A stretch of 61,646 nt of DNA from Gnetum montanum. Taxonomy: Eukaryota > Streptophyta > Gnetopsida > Gnetales > Gnetaceae. Of the stretch, positions 46,896-60,267 are shown piece after piece. Made by a program: the position numbers and the translations under genes. The notes below the pieces were generated by a model that worked only from the letters and a program-made list of their open reading frames with translations, was not told the origin of the DNA and did not search any database. The stretch spans positions 1,871,063 through 1,932,708 of the forward strand of contig MNCI01012628.1 in assembly GCA_015680685.1 (NCBI GenBank). Direction: 5' to 3'. Each line of letters starts with the position of its first letter. The first letter of the stretch is position 1.

Positions 46896-49755
46896 TCAAA
46901 CAATCCTAGGCGATGGTGGCTCCTGAGGTTTTGAGGGACCTTCACTGGCTTCACACACATGCGAGAGTTGATGTGACTGTGGCTATCTTGCTACTGCTGT
47001 GACTTCTAGAAATAGGTAGAAAGCATCTAGTAGTGCTTTCATTTTCTCCTCCTTACTTTTAGAATTGTGCATCATCCATGCAACTTTGCCAACGTGGGTC
47101 AGAACAAGCACATCCTAAGGACATAGAATTGCTAGAAATAACTCCTTTGCATTGATAAACCAGGTAGTGAATTGTTTGCATTCAATGTCAAATGTTATGA
47201 CTGTATCCTTCAGCTCTTTGTAATCATTCATCCTTTTTTCTAAGTTATCAGTAGTTGATCGTTGATCTATGAATCATGCTCTAAGAACTCTAAATTCAGT
47301 GTTTGCTTTCTCAAGCTTCTGCCTGGTGTCTTTATGATGCTTGAACTTTGCCTCATATAGCAAATACAAGCTAGCCACTTGTTTCTCTAACTCTAACCAT
47401 GGTCGTTTGACAATCAGCATAGCCAAGTTCACATATCAAAGATTGGCCAGCTCTATGTATTCTATCATTTCTTCTATTTGCAACTCCTTTAGGTGAATCT
47501 CTACTTTGTTGTAGGCATTAATCCCATCAATGATGGGTTGCCAAACTTTTCTTCCTTGTTGGAGTTTCTGGAGAGCTTCATTTATCTTCACCTTTGCCAT
47601 TTGGATGTGCTTCTCATTGACTTCCTTCTATAGGCCAACCTAGTCTCTATAGTGATTTTTGACTTTTTCAAACTTTAAAGCTTCATTCTTCTAGGTAGTA
47701 ATTTTGATGGTAGACTTCTAGTGTGAGGCACAAACTTCTTCCATTGATTGATTCTGAGTCTCTATGGCCAATTTCCTCAATTTCATATTCACCTTGGCTA
47801 GCTGCTCCTATTGTTAATGAATAAATTCTTTCATTTGTTCCTTCTAGGCATCAACATTATGTAGGCAATGATTTTGTATGGTTAGAGTTTCATTCTCTTG
47901 GTTCATCTGAGCCAAGTCCTTTTGAATTGAATAAGTCTTTGTCTCTACTATGGATTGGTTAAAGATGGCTATTACTACCTCCTCCTTAGCCTTCCTAAAT
48001 CATTCTTGAAGCTATTGAAAAGATTCATCCTTGGTTATTATTGGGTTTAGGAGCACAAAATCAGCAAGGTAGGCATGTAATTCAGCAACCTCCATGGCTA
48101 AGCATTGATTTTATGCTTAAGCCATTTCAAGTTGCCTCTCTAGGATGATGCATTTTCCCCTTGCATCTAATAGCTCTAACTGGGTTGCAGTGATGTTTTC
48201 TACAAAATCGAAGATATCCAAAATTAGTTGCCTAGTCCTCACCAGTTGATTCAGCAATTCTTCATGTTGGGCTACATTTAGTTTTCTATTGATCATGCCT
48301 ACAGAAATCTGCACATCTCGAAGTGTAGATATGTTTGGTATAGACACCGCAAGTGCATTGGATGCTTTGGCAAGATGGTCAGTGACTACCTTAGTCGTCA
48401 TCTCTTGCCCTTGGTGTTGCATCACCAAGATAGTTTCCCCTTCACCTTCCTCCAATCACACCAAGAAGGTGATGACATTCCTAGAGGTTTCAGGGAATAA
48501 ATGGTATTGTGATCAGGACACTATCACATCTTGAGCATTGGGATCCAACCTCGCAGATAACTACATTCATTGGGTAAAGAATATTGGCCCACTCCTTTTC
48601 ATTTGACCGATTGTTTGAGCCACCTCATTAAGGTGACTCATTGCTAGTCTATACATAGATGGATTTACATCACTCATCCCTGCACACTACTCTTGCTCAC
48701 CCAAGAGTTTCTCTCATATTTTGCACAAGTGCTCAATAGCTATGTGGGCCTCCAACGTTGTTTCTTGAGTAGGTAATGTTGGTGGCAGTTGTTCCTATTG
48801 AGTTGTAGTTGGTGTCTTTTCCTTCATGATTTCAGACCATGAGGCCAAAGGAGTATGCTTGATTTTGTTGTTGGCATAGCAGATGATTCTTGCCCTTTTA
48901 CGAAGTTTTTGAATGAGGCACAGAAAGGGCAGGGTTTTCTTTCCATGTTTGTTTTCTTTGATACATTTTTCAATCTCCAAGTAGATGAGTTGTGGAAGGT
49001 TTACGTGAAATCTCTTACTTAGAGTGGCACATGCTTGGGTAGAAAAAAATGGTCACCTTGCTAGGCCTCATTGTTGGATTGAGGTGATAGGCCAAAATTT
49101 TGAAATAGATGTACTCTGCTGGTGTGAGTGTGTCGTACTCCTTACAGTCGACCCCATAGCACCACTGAGTCAACTTCTTTTTGGCCTTAGAATCACCTTT
49201 CGTTGATAGCTTTGCCAACTATGTTCCAATGTTAGGCAAAGCCAGTGCCTGTTTAATAGCTTCAGCCAAGTAAGACACTTGAATATCCTTGATCTTAACT
49301 ATGGACCCAACCTTCGATTGTTCCAAAAGAGATATGTTTTTACCATGTATCATTCCCCATTATATGTGATGATTGGCCACATGGGAGAGGTTTGCAATTA
49401 TGTTTTGACTTATGATGGAACTTTCTCTAGGAAAGGTCCAAATTTAATTTCTTGAAGAACTGATCGTTGAATTTGTCAGGACCTAATGATATCAAGGTAG
49501 GCTTGAGTCAAAGTGACTTCAAGCCTTGGTGTGAGTCTTGGCACTTCTCCTCGCTATGATTTTTTTTGTGGGCACTTCTTCTTTTGGAACCTATCAAATA
49601 GATTCCTCTGCAGGCTCCTCACAAAGAGGTCCTATTAGATGGGTTACCTCTGATGGTTCTTGGGCTTGTTCTTGTTGGCCCCTTCCAACTTTAGACCATT
49701 TCTTCCTTAGTTGAGAACATTCTCCTTCCTGTGTGTGCTTAGGTCTTGGTGCCAT
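46896..49755 (-). pseudogene. Extra ORF of the family B element
   Basis: The start at 49755 gives MAPRPKHTQEGECSQLRKKW. The globular part includes CKEYDTLTPAEYIYFKILAY and KKTLPFLCLIQKLRKRARII, matching 35609-38365 in the plant-transposon-like domain. Next comes a Pro/Thr-rich linker, then about 1.5 kb of coiled-coil-like sequence (for example HEELLNQLVRTRQLILDIFD near 48230) and the end PQEPPSPRIV-stop. Many stops and frameshifts are present. Similarity between families A and B is patchy in sequence but strict in order and length, so the ORF was probably kept by selection while the elements were active. Confidence 0.75.
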
Positions 49756-52000
49756 TTGTAATCACAATAAGACCATGGGTTAGCAATTGTTATGTAACAT
49801 GAAGCAATTGGGATACCTTTATCTCTTAGGATAGTTACTCTTGGCTAAGTTGTGATTATGGCTAATTTAATTACTCCAATTATTATTTTACTTATGTGTT
49901 ATCGTTAATAAATCATCCTAGAGATTGTTAAAAGGGTTAACTCTTGAAAAAATTAATATTTGTGTATTGTTAAGTTTATTAACCCTTTGGGGGAGTTAGA
50001 AAACTTTTCAAAAAATTTCATCAAAAACTTTGAGGTTTAGAGCCCCCACAATAAAGAGCTTATCTTTGATAAGTGTAGGATTGAAAAATGAAGTGATTTG
50101 GACAAATAGTTGGAAAGTTATGGGCTCTAGAAGGTTTTGGCCTTTGAAAAATGGCAAAAACTCTTCATGTGTTATGAGGTAAATGACAAAAATTTCTAAG
50201 TGCATGGTGGTATGTATAGGATTTTGGCACTACATCAACGAGGCCTCATCAATGTAGCTGTTGACCACCATAGATGATCATTGACTTTAATCAAACTTGC
50301 AAAATACAAAGAGTTTTTGAATTAAATTGGGATCAAATGAAAGCTCAAAAGACGAAAAACAGTATGAAAACATTAGAAGAGGGTGTTGGAGCTCATAAAT
50401 TTGGAAAAATGGAGAAAAAATATTTCAGGGATGAATGAAATAAAAGGTTAAGGAGCACTAAGCGAAATACACAATGGAATATGTAAAAAATAGGATTGTA
50501 GCAATGTCAAAGGTAAGGAACCTTAACTAATCAAACCAAGAGCTATGTAAGTGGGTCCTCACCATAGTAGGCTCATGCTCTTATTGTCCTTGCATAACCT
50601 CAACTAAGGAGTCTATGGGCCCCATAGTTGATTAATGGTCATGAAAAGTTAAGGACCAACTAAGAAGAATCTATCCAAGAATTTGAACACATCTAACCAA
50701 GACATAGAGCATAACATAGAACTCGACAGTGAGGTGAGTTATGGCAACATGGATGGATGATAGAGAAGGTGAAATGAAATTCTAAATCGAGGTCATAAGA
50801 AATTCCTTATGTAATTTGTGTTTAAAATGACCTGAGAAGATCCATCCTTGGTCTAGCCCAAAACCAACCACTTTCAGTGACTTTGCATTGCCACTCTAAA
50901 ACTAATCCACCTGCACGAGACACGAGAGTGTTTCCACAAAACAACCACCATTTCATAAAGAGAAGAAAAGAGAGAAGTAGTATGTGAGAGAGGGCCTTAG
51001 TAGAGGGGACCTTTAGGCATGGGTGCATGCCTTTCTAGTCCCATAACTAGCGCTTATAGCCCATTTATTTTTCCAAGGGGTGTGCTTTGAGTTCCCATCA
51101 TTTTTTTAAATGGGAACCATACCATGCAAAAACTTTATTTGACTTCCTATTAGTAGTTGGAATGGAATGGTAAGAAGTTCATGAACAACACTCAAGCACT
51201 TAAGCAAGTAGAAGAGTACAAAGAGTATTGAGTCCCCTTAAAGTCACACCCTTTACAAACCTTTGAATCCTTCCTAATTCTGGAACTACCAATGTCACCA
51301 ATTGATTAAAAGTTTCTTTAATGAAAGGAAAATCATAGAGTTGATTGGATGAGTAGATGATGTGGACTCACTACTTGTTCCATGAAAAATAAACCATGTC
51401 ATAGTCATTAGACATTAGAATTCAAAAATAGAAACCAAACATCAACAATCACAACATCAAGTACAAACCATCATTAGCAAACAACAACAACGACACTGTG
51501 TCCTATGCCAATAAAGCACTTTTATTAACAAAAATGATGAAAAGTAACACTCAAATAAAAAAAAATAAATAAAATATACAAATTATTGTAAAATAATCAA
51601 GAGAGGTTTAAAGGTACTAATGATTGTGTAAAATTAGAAAAATCTGAAAATCAAAAATTTGTAAAATAAAAAATGTGGAAAATAAAAAGCAGAAAAACTG
51701 AGAAGCCATATGGATTGTTACCATGGATGGCCATCTCCCCCACGACTAAGTTGGAAGGAGGAGATCCAAAAAATGGAACGTGGTTGTCCATCCGTCAAGC
51801 TGATAGTTGCACTAACCTATCTTGATTCGAGAAAAGGTTTTACTTGTTGGATGTTGATCAACTGCTTTTTATTTGGGCTTTCAAGCTTATAGATCAACAT
51901 GGCCCTAGAGGGAAAGGTTTAATCAATTATATAAGGTTCATCCCATAATTTTTGAAATTTTTCCTTCTGAGGTACATGTGTGGGGTTCCAACAGAGGACC
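49756..52000 (-). other. Spacer between pol and extra ORF
   Basis: No gene is visible. It shares long segments with 2700-5150 (for example the complement of 50860-51010 with 3650-3800 plus 4776-4810), which shows that the solo LTR at 3768 is a clean insertion. A polypurine-like tract (complement of CTCCCCCACGACTAAGTTGG) lies near 51735, just after pol. Confidence 0.75.
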
Positions 52001-54480
52001 TTGTCTCCTGGTTAAAATTTTACTTTCCTTATTTTGAGGTCATGGCATTGCTTGTTGAATGCTTTGTTCACCTCATTCAAAGATAGGACCACTAATCGAT
52101 TTTCATCTAGCACATTAAGGTTTATCAATCTTTCTTTTTATGCTAGACTTAAGTCAAGATTTAGATTACAGGCTGTTAAGAGTGTACAGAGGTCAGATTG
52201 AATTAGGAGCATTGGAGGTTCTCCATACATCAACTCACAGGGAGAGTAGCCAATAGGAAGTTTCCATGTTGAATGATAAGCCCAGAGGCATCATTAAGTT
52301 TCGTACTCCAATATTTCCTGTATTTGCTAATAGTTCATTTTAGCATTTTTGTGATCTTCTAGTTGGTTACCTCTACTTGACCATTGGCTTGAGGGTGGTA
52401 CGGTGTTGTTAATTTATGTTCAACCCCCAAGCATTGCATCAACTATCTAAAAGTGACACCTGTGAAATGAGTTCCATTGTCAGAAATTAGTTAGTGTGAT
52501 ATCCCAAACCTATTTACAATATTTTGTTGTATAAATCTAGCAACAATGGATGATGTAAAATTAGTAATAACTGCTACCTCTACCCATTTTGTGTAGTAGT
52601 TGATTACTATGATAATATATGCCTTTCCGTTGAACATGGGTGTGATGGGATCCATGAAGTCAACTCCCCATTTATCAAAAGATTCCAGTGGTTGAATCCA
52701 CTATTAAGGACCTTCCATATGAGCGATCATCCCACCATCTCATTGACAACATTCACAAGATCAAATAGACTAGTGGGCATCCTTGAAAATTGTAGGCCAA
52801 TAGTACCTTGCCATCAGGATTTTTATAGTCGTGCATCTCCTTGCATAGTGGCCTCCACAAGGTCCTTCATGATCATCATAGAGAATGCGTAGTTTATCTT
52901 CATCAGGGACACACCAATGAATTAGGCCATCAATGCACACCTTGTAAAGATGTCTATTGATTTCCATGAAGTATTTGGCCCAGTGAAGAAATTGTTACTT
53001 CTTTCTAAAGTCAAGATCTTGTGGCATCTCTTAAGTGAGAAGATAGGTGAGGATGCCATTATACCATGTTGTTTCTATAGGCATTTGATTAGTTATTGCT
53101 CCTATAAAGAGGAGTTTTTCTAGAAACTAATCAAAGAGTGGGCTTTCCTCCTCTTCATTATCCCATCTTAAGCGAGAGAGATGGACAGCAACCACATTCT
53201 CAGTTCCTTTTCGATCTACCATCATGAGATCAAATTCTTGCAAGATCACAAGTCACTGTATGATACAAAGACTCACCATTGGCTTATTCATGAGGAAGTA
53301 GATTGCACTATGGTCTATGTGCACAAATATTTTGTAGCCAAGAACATAGTACCTAAAATTTTCTAGAGTGTATATCACTACCATTAATTCTTTTTCCATG
53401 GTGGTGTAATTTAATTATGCTCCCACAATGCTTTGGCTCACGTAGTGGATGTAGTATGGGTGTTTCTTATCATCCATCTACATGAGCACTACTCCCAAAG
53501 TGTAAGTAGATGCATTTGTCATGATGTGGAAAGGTTTGGACCAATCTGGTGCTCGTAGGATTGGTGTTTCTATGAGTTTCTCCTTTAACTATTGGAATGC
53601 ATGTTCACATTCCTTGGTCCAGGTGAAAGGTGCAGCTTTCTTTGTAAGCTCTACCAACAGTTTTGCAATCTTAAAGAAATTCTCTATGAATCACTAGTAG
53701 TAGTCAATGTGTCCAAAGAATGACCAAACATCTTTAACTATCTCTAGTTGGGATGTTATTCCTTGGATGATCCTTATCTTTTCTAGGTCTACCTCAATCC
53801 CTGCTTTAGTGATTCTATGCCCTAGTACAATGCCTTCATGGATCATGAGATGGCTCTTTTGCTAGTTGAACCATAGGTTTGTTTCAACACATCTCTTCAA
53901 TACTTGCTCAAGGTGGTCCAAGGCTTGCTCAAACGTAGCTCCATAGGTGGAAAAGTCATCCATGAAGACTTCCACACCACTACTGACTTGTTGTTGGAAA
54001 ATACTAAGGACAAAGTGTTGAAATGTTGTAGGGCCATTACTTAGACTAAATGGCATCTTACAATATGCAAAAGTCCCCCAGGGACTCATGAATGCTATCT
54101 TGGCCTGATCTTCTGACATAATTTGGATTTGGTTATAGCCACTATAACCATCGAAGAAGTTATAATAGCAATGCCTAGATATGGTGTCCAACACTTTATC
54201 CACAAATGACAATGGAAAATGATCTTTAAATGTTGCCATATTCAATAGCTTGAAGTCAATGTAGACCTGCCACTTGCTACCTTTCTTTGGCATAATTACA
54301 AGTGAGCTAACCCACTCACTATCCACGATGGGATAGATGAACCTCGCCTTGAGGAGTTGTTTAATTTCCTCCTTGATGATCTACTTCAATTTTAGGTTTA
54401 GCCACCTCTGCAACTGCTTTCTAGGCTTCATGGTTGGTTAGTGTAAATGCAATGCCTACATATCCTCAAATCAATTCCTA
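52000..54480 (-). pseudogene. RT, RNase H and integrase of the family B element
   Basis: RT is readable without a stop at 54326-53862: MDSEWVSSLVIMPKKGSKW, YYNFFDGYSGYNQIQIM, then the catalytic VEVFMDDFSTYGATFEQAL. RNase H occupies about 53560-53150, including TNASTYTLGVVLM and NYTTMEKELMVVIYTL in broken frame. Integrase covers about 52967-52200: CGGHYARRCTTIKILMARYY, then WGVDFMDP, ISDNGTHF and NGQVEVTN for the DDE triad. Stops punctuate each domain. The gene continues directly from the protease upstream, as one polyprotein in the usual gypsy order (RT-RH-IN). Confidence 0.9.
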
Positions 54481-55450
54481 TTAGCTTAGGATATGACCAA
54501 GCAAAAGCTGTTGGCCATTTGTTAACCATTTTTAACAACTTTTCTTTTTATTCAGGAGTAAGTTTGGCATTAATTATGACTAGTTTACCATTATTTAAAA
54601 ATGCATATTCCATGTCAGTCAGTAAATTTTTTAGCTCTAGGGGCTCATGCTTGAAGTTATCAAGAATTTCCAACTCTCCCCAATAGGTATTATCATCTTC
54701 ATTTGAGATTTTAGAATGAACTTGTTCAAGTTTATCCATGCTATCAACATAAGCACATGTTAGGCTCTCAATTGGTTCCATGCATAATGTGCTACTATCT
54801 GAGTTAGCTATTAGCCATTGGGCGCCCTCTTGTTTTGTGACTACTACGTACAGGTACCTTCAAATGTTGATTTCTTGTGCACACTGATTGCATGCTTTAG
54901 TGTATGAATTATTTATGGACCAAATCTTTTGCACACAATTGCATCCATTATCACTGTACATGATGCATGGAATACACTTCTTCTCTATCTTACCTAATTC
55001 ATTTTCTTTAGATATTTCCAAAGAGAGATCCCATATGCCCATATGTGCATTAATAGTGCTTAACCAAGCTCTTTCCATAATGATGGGAAAATCTCTTTTA
55101 TAGTTTTCAACCTTAATCACTAGAAAATCAGCAAGAGAGGTCCACCCACAAACTATGATCACAATGTCTAGTACTAATCCTAGAGGGACAATAATTGACT
55201 AATCTACCAATTCTAGATGGATGTTGCTCTTCTTAATAGGTGGTAGGTTCTAGGCCTTATACATGTCATGGAATATGAGATTAACTCCAGAACTAGAGTC
55301 AAAAAGAGCCTTACATGGCTCATGTCTAGTAATCTTTAGGTAAATGAGTGGACTTCCTGGGTCAAATCTTCTCATGGGAAGATTACCAACCTTAATCTAG
55401 TCAGAAACAACATGAGTTAGCATCACAGTATGAATCTGAGGTGGTAGTTA
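54481..55450 (-). pseudogene. Protease region of the family B element
   Basis: The minus strand at about 55380-55160 carries a decayed aspartic protease: a segment ALFDSSSGVNLIFHDMY-like near 55290 holds the D-S-G core, followed by VDLVLDIVIIVCGWTSLADF. A linker toward RT follows (54781-54548: VHSKISNEDDNTYWGELEIL, LELKNLLTDMEYAFLNNGKL), which matches the pre-RT segment of plant gypsy pol. Frames are broken. Confidence 0.65.
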
Positions 55451-55599
55451 GTTTGAAGGGCTCTTGAAGGTATTTGATGTAGAGGATGAGGATATTGAAA
55501 ATGCAAAACGATCAGTCATACTAGGTTGTGAGGGTTGGGGAGGACTACTGGGTCAAAATAAAGGTCTTTTTTTGGATCAATTGTTTGAACCACTCAACT

Positions 55600-57894
55600 A
55601 GAAAGCTGGTTGTGAGTGTATAGCCCTCATAGCATTTCATTGTTGCGATTGTAAAGGAATCTTACCCTGCATAGATGGAGTAGAAGGTAACTAAGTTGAA
55701 GGTGGTGGTGTGTGTGTAGATGGATGTAGAGGATGGTATGGATATGGGTTCTTCCCTTAAGCAAATGGTGAATATGTTCAGTGGTACTCTGGAGGGTAAT
55801 AGTGATGCTGAAATGAAGTATGACTTGCAAAACGTTTTGGAGAGATGGGTTGTTGAACATGGTACCCATATGGAGCTAGTTACCTATAAGGGTACTACTT
55901 CCTTGGCAGCGGCATTTCCCATAATTGTGATTGGTACCATTGTTGGTATTGTTCATAAGGTTGTGGAGGAGCTCCACTTGGGTAGTAAGCTTGTTGTTGT
56001 TGGTGCAACTGCCTTAGATTCCCTTGAGGATAAGGAAACCATCTAGGTGCTCACCTATGTGCCAGTTGAGGATTCAATGCATAAATCCCAGACTCTTGTA
56101 AGTGTGACACCATAGGGCAACAACCCTTTGGATGTTTGTATTGACAATTGTCATAATCAATTTCATCCTTAGAGTCTATCTTCATAACTTCCTCTATGGC
56201 CACAGCTTTTTCCTTACCTCTTTGGTAGGTACATTCAGCTTCTTTTTGCCTCCTGTAGTTATGATCACTATTTTGCTCTTTGGATTCTTCAGCAATCTTC
56301 ATAGTAGTTTAAAAGTTTTCATCCAAAGAGTCCCATAATTTATCAACCTTTGCCAAAATATCATAAATAGATTATTGGATGGGCAAGGTTTTCTTGTTCC
56401 TCACTTCATCAAGTGGTGACTTCTCTTCATTATAAAATTGAACCTCCCACTTTCTGATGAAAGGATTCCTATTATACTCTTCTACAATTTCCTTGTTTTG
56501 GAACTCACCTTCTTATTTTGCTACCTACTCAATCAACCTTTGGATATAATGAGCTCACAGTTCAAACAATCTCCCTTGGGCACACACCCCAAAAGTTCTT
56601 CTAGTTTATGCTCGAAGCCCATCTATGATGTGGTGAAGTTGTTTTCTCTAAGAATAACCATGGCCAGGGCATCAGTGTAAGAGTGAATAGTATCTATCCA
56701 TGGCAACATCCAAGGGTTTATGTGTTTTCTATTTCTAACCTTGGATTTGCCTTCTAAGATTAGACACTCTGGAGTATGTTTGGTATTTTTCATTAAATAG
56801 CTCTAACATGGTACTCCGTCGACAAATGGATTTTGGTTCCAATGACCGTCACCTCCTTTTAGCTTCCTTGATGAGTGTCCTTGAAAAGAGCTTGAGTTTT
56901 TTCTATTCATTTTCTATGTTCTGTAAGGCACAGGAATCATGGAAAGCTTATAGATGTGTCTGTGGATCAGAGTTATATCCCCCCTAAAATCTTAGGATAT
57001 TATTCATGTCTAAGTGCTTGATCCTATTGTCTTTCATATGCCTAGTTGAAATTATAACTGCCTCTACAATGTTGAGCATGCTTCGAGTCATTAATAGAGG
57101 TTCATCATCATCATTGCATTGATGACGTTGATGATGGTTTTGACCACCCCTTTAATTTTGGTGCCTTCATAGTCATTGTTGTCTTGTTGATCACCTTCAT
57201 TACAATTATTTTGATGGTAGCTTCTATGAGTACTAGAAGATGAAGAGAAATTTTCAAAATTAGATAAAAAGGATGGAGCAGAAGGTGGACCACGACCACC
57301 ACTATAGTGTCTGCCACCACTTTTTTGCTCATTATAACCAACATCCTTAGATCCCTTGCTATTGTTATGCCTACTCGAGTCCCTACCTTGGTTGTGACTT
57401 TTTCGTAAACCTAGTTTAGGAATAGTGGATCCCAGGTTTAGGGTCACACCATCATTACCAATAATAGGGGGTGGAGAATCTTCATCTTGAGAACCTTCAG
57501 GAGGAGGATCCTCATTATCATCTTGGTTTAGCAGGAACAAGGGATTACTAAAGTGTTTCCCCTTTGTAAATGCATGGTGCTTCTCCTAGTGTTGATCTCA
57601 CCTACATTGTGTTTCAATGGGATGATAATCCTGAGTGTCATAACCATCCACAACGTATTCTTCATGAAGATCTAGAATGCCAAACTTCTTAAGAGTTTTA
57701 AGCAACATCCCAGGTACAAATCAATTGGGGGACAAGACAATGTTGCCCTCCATATCATGCCATTGTAGCTATTCATCCTGATGTAGGATGAAGGTGAAAT
57801 CTAGTACATACTCATCGAGATGATTATATACCACTTTGTACTCCTATGGGGTCGACGGTTTGACATCTTCGCATCTATGGGAAGAAGAAGACAT
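55600..57894 (-). pseudogene. Gag of the family B element
   Basis: The probable start is 57894 (MSSSSHRCEDVKPSTP). A disordered acidic and Gly/Ser-rich stretch follows (57540-57091: DDNEDPPPEGSQDEDSPPP, SKDVGYNEQKSGGRHYSGGR). The capsid-like part lies at about 57060-56400 in broken frames (CPGHGYS and HHIIDGLRA, matching NCPGHGFS and YQIINGL of family A). A degraded knuckle YDNCQYKHPKGCCP is at about 56195, with its first Cys replaced by Tyr. The tail to 55600 is Gln/His/Pro-rich. Confidence 0.8.
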
Positions 57895-58028
57895 TTTGCA
57901 AAACGAATAAAATTATTAATGTACTTAGTAATTTATCTGTCATTGAGAGTGACGCTAACCTTGAGTTCATGCAACGATATGAATAATATTTACTAATCCT
58001 GGATAGCGCACATTTCAACAAACAAAGT

Positions 58029-58046
58029 CCCCAACAATGATGCCAA
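58029..58046 (-). other. Primer binding site, family B element
   Basis: The minus strand reads TTGGCATCATTGTTGGGG directly after the 5' LTR, a drifted match to the tRNA-Asp complement. Confidence 0.7.
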
Positions 58047-58931
58047 TGATGAGGGATGAGGTACCCCTACGTCCAACCATACAAATCACAAGTGTTCATG
58101 CACGATCAGGTCAAATTCCATGGACTTTGTAGTTTCTAGTACACTAGTTTTCTAGGAAGTGAATCTTTGCCTTAAGGTCAATCGTTGTCTTCCCAATTAC
58201 ACTTGTGACATACACTGGTATGATTAAGTGTAATTGAGGCATCCGATTTTTATCATTTTGTATTTTATGGTTTGGTATTTAAAGGAAGGTAAAAGTAATT
58301 GGATTAATTAATTTAAATTAACTAATTAACTAGTATTTAACTAGTCCTAACATACACATCCGGTCTCACTCTCTGCACATGTCCTAAACCCACATATCCA
58401 CTGTTGGGTTACCAAGCACTATGCTATTGGATGTACCAAGTAATAACACTACTGGGATTACCAAGCGAATACGTGTTACGCTTGAAGTGGTCATACTTAT
58501 GTGTTTAATCTATCTTGCTTATCTTACTTAATTACTTCATTAGCTTAATTACTAGAAATTATTTAATAAATCATTAAAACATTTAATAAATAATTGAAAA
58601 CATTAAATGCATAAATAAAATATTTAATCAATCCAAAGTGCTACAAGGTTTATCAAAAAGCTCATCTTTATTGCCACACACACTATATCGTGCTCAGGTA
58701 CAACAATGCTCGAATAAAGAATTGTACACTCAATGACTCTTGTTGCAAGTACTCAGGGAAAATATTCTAACTTTCAAACAAACAAACTGCAAGAGCTTCG
58801 CTACTACTAAAATCTCAATGCCATAAATGCAATTGGTAGGCATGTATTTATAGGCAAAATATGGACACTACCTTGATGAGGCCATGTTGACTAGGCCTCG
58901 TCAACGCAACTGACAAAACTGTGACTCATCA
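58047..58931 (-). repeat. 5' LTR of the family B element
   Basis: The LTR is 885 bp, TGATGAG to CTCATCA. It has TATA (CTATAAATACATGCC in element sense), AATAAAGATGAGC, and a structured U5 unit at about 58354-58504. U3 carries the CGTTGACGAGGCCTAGTCAAC palindrome. Confidence 0.92.
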
Positions 58932-59838
58932 CATTGCATAAAACACTTAATTGATCTCATGCTTAGGTAGTAGTACCTTTGTAAGCATTAATGGTTGATT
59001 AAGTTAATTTTTTTCTTTTTCATATTTGATTTTCTATTTAATTTATAGCTTTAACTTTAAATATTTATTTAATTTTAATCATTTATAATCTACTACATTT
59101 GTTTCTCTTTCTTTATTGTTGATGCAATGTTATGCATGATGATTAAATTATTTAAAAGAATTTTTTCTATGCCTTGGGTAGCTTTTTTTTTTTATGCATG
59201 GACACTATTTTTATTTTATTTTATTGCTTCAACAACCAAATTCTTGTCTTTTCTTACCATCAATATATATTTAAATCTAAATCTTGTAAGGTATTTTGTT
59301 GTTGTACCCTTATTACTTGTAGTAATCCATATTTTACTTATTCGAGATGGGTAAGAGGAAGAAGGACACAATCAAGTATGATTTCTTAAAATTTTCCATT
59401 TACATTTTGCATACTTACATATACTTGAATCCTAGCTATGATAAAATTTCACATGTTGTCATTGGATTTTGTGCTTTTCATCAATCTTGTTGACATTTTA
59501 TTTGATGGAGATGTAGAAACTCAAGGAACTTACATGATTTGTTGGAATTTTTCAAAGTAAATCAGGCTCTAACAATTACATTTCATGCATCAAAAGCTAT
59601 GATCACATGAACTTGATTCATCTCATGTCTTGGTGGTGAAACTAGTAGAAAGATAAGGTTCATTCAAACCACTAGTTAAACTTGATCCAGTTGAACCTCC
59701 TTAATCAAGTATGTCTAGAGGTCATCAATCTTGTTCCCAAATACCAAATCAGGGACATGCACAATAATAACCATAAGAAGTAAAATTAAATGATTTGTTG
59801 AGAATTCTTGTTACTTTAAAGGATTTCTAAGAGAAGGT
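58932..59838 (+). pseudogene. Right flank, probably the rest of the old gypsy element
   Basis: This stretch resumes after the family B insertion. It is mostly T-rich non-coding sequence, as in the post-pol spacers of the other elements. At 59347 a short frame MGKRKKDTIKYDF starts, in the place where the extra ORF of such elements would begin (compare MASKRGQKEG). It soon stops. The assignment to the old element is inference from position. Confidence 0.4.
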
Positions 59839-60267
59839 TGATGAGACATGAATTGCTCATAGTGCTGGCGGCCACGTTAAGGCACCCACGATAAGGCACC
59901 CATGTTGTATCATGGGTCGTGATGTATCATGGGCCGCGATATCACATACGCAATATCGCGTCTTCCCCGCAATATCGCATACGCGATATCGCAGTCAGCT
60001 GCAATTTCTATAAATAAGAGGCAGCTCTCCCTCATTTTCATCCCAATTTTAGTGTAGCGAAGCTCTGGCAGTTTGATCCCTCCAGAGTTAGAATTTTCCC
60101 GTGTCTGCCCGCAGTGTGGTGAATGTGATTGTACGGTGTTTTTATTCGAGTGTGCCGTACTTGGACACGCACATGACCGGCAATAAAGATCAAGATTACT
60201 TCATCATTGCAGCATTCACTTAGTTTATTTATTGTTATTTATTTCATGTTATTTATTGCTTTCATAG

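Larger units (their letters stand above)
45745..58931 (-). mobile_element. Full-length Ty3/gypsy element, family B (13.2 kb)
   Basis: The element has near-target duplications CATGG (45740-45744) and CATTG (58932-58936). On the minus strand the order is 5' LTR 58931-58047, primer site, gag, protease, RT, RNase H, integrase, ~2.3-kb spacer, extra ORF, polypurine tract, 3' LTR 46653-45745. All genes carry stops, so it is no longer active, but every module of an autonomous element can be recognised. It is the reference for interpreting the partial copy at 1-8476. Size and extra ORF match Athila-type elements. Confidence 0.92.

Noticed and set aside
55720-56046. 108-codon plus-strand frame
   Set aside because: It is antisense to the gag tail of the family B element, whose sense-strand identity is clear.
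59127-59389. Two overlapping Phe-rich frames
   Set aside because: Low-complexity T-rich sequence; no conserved motif.
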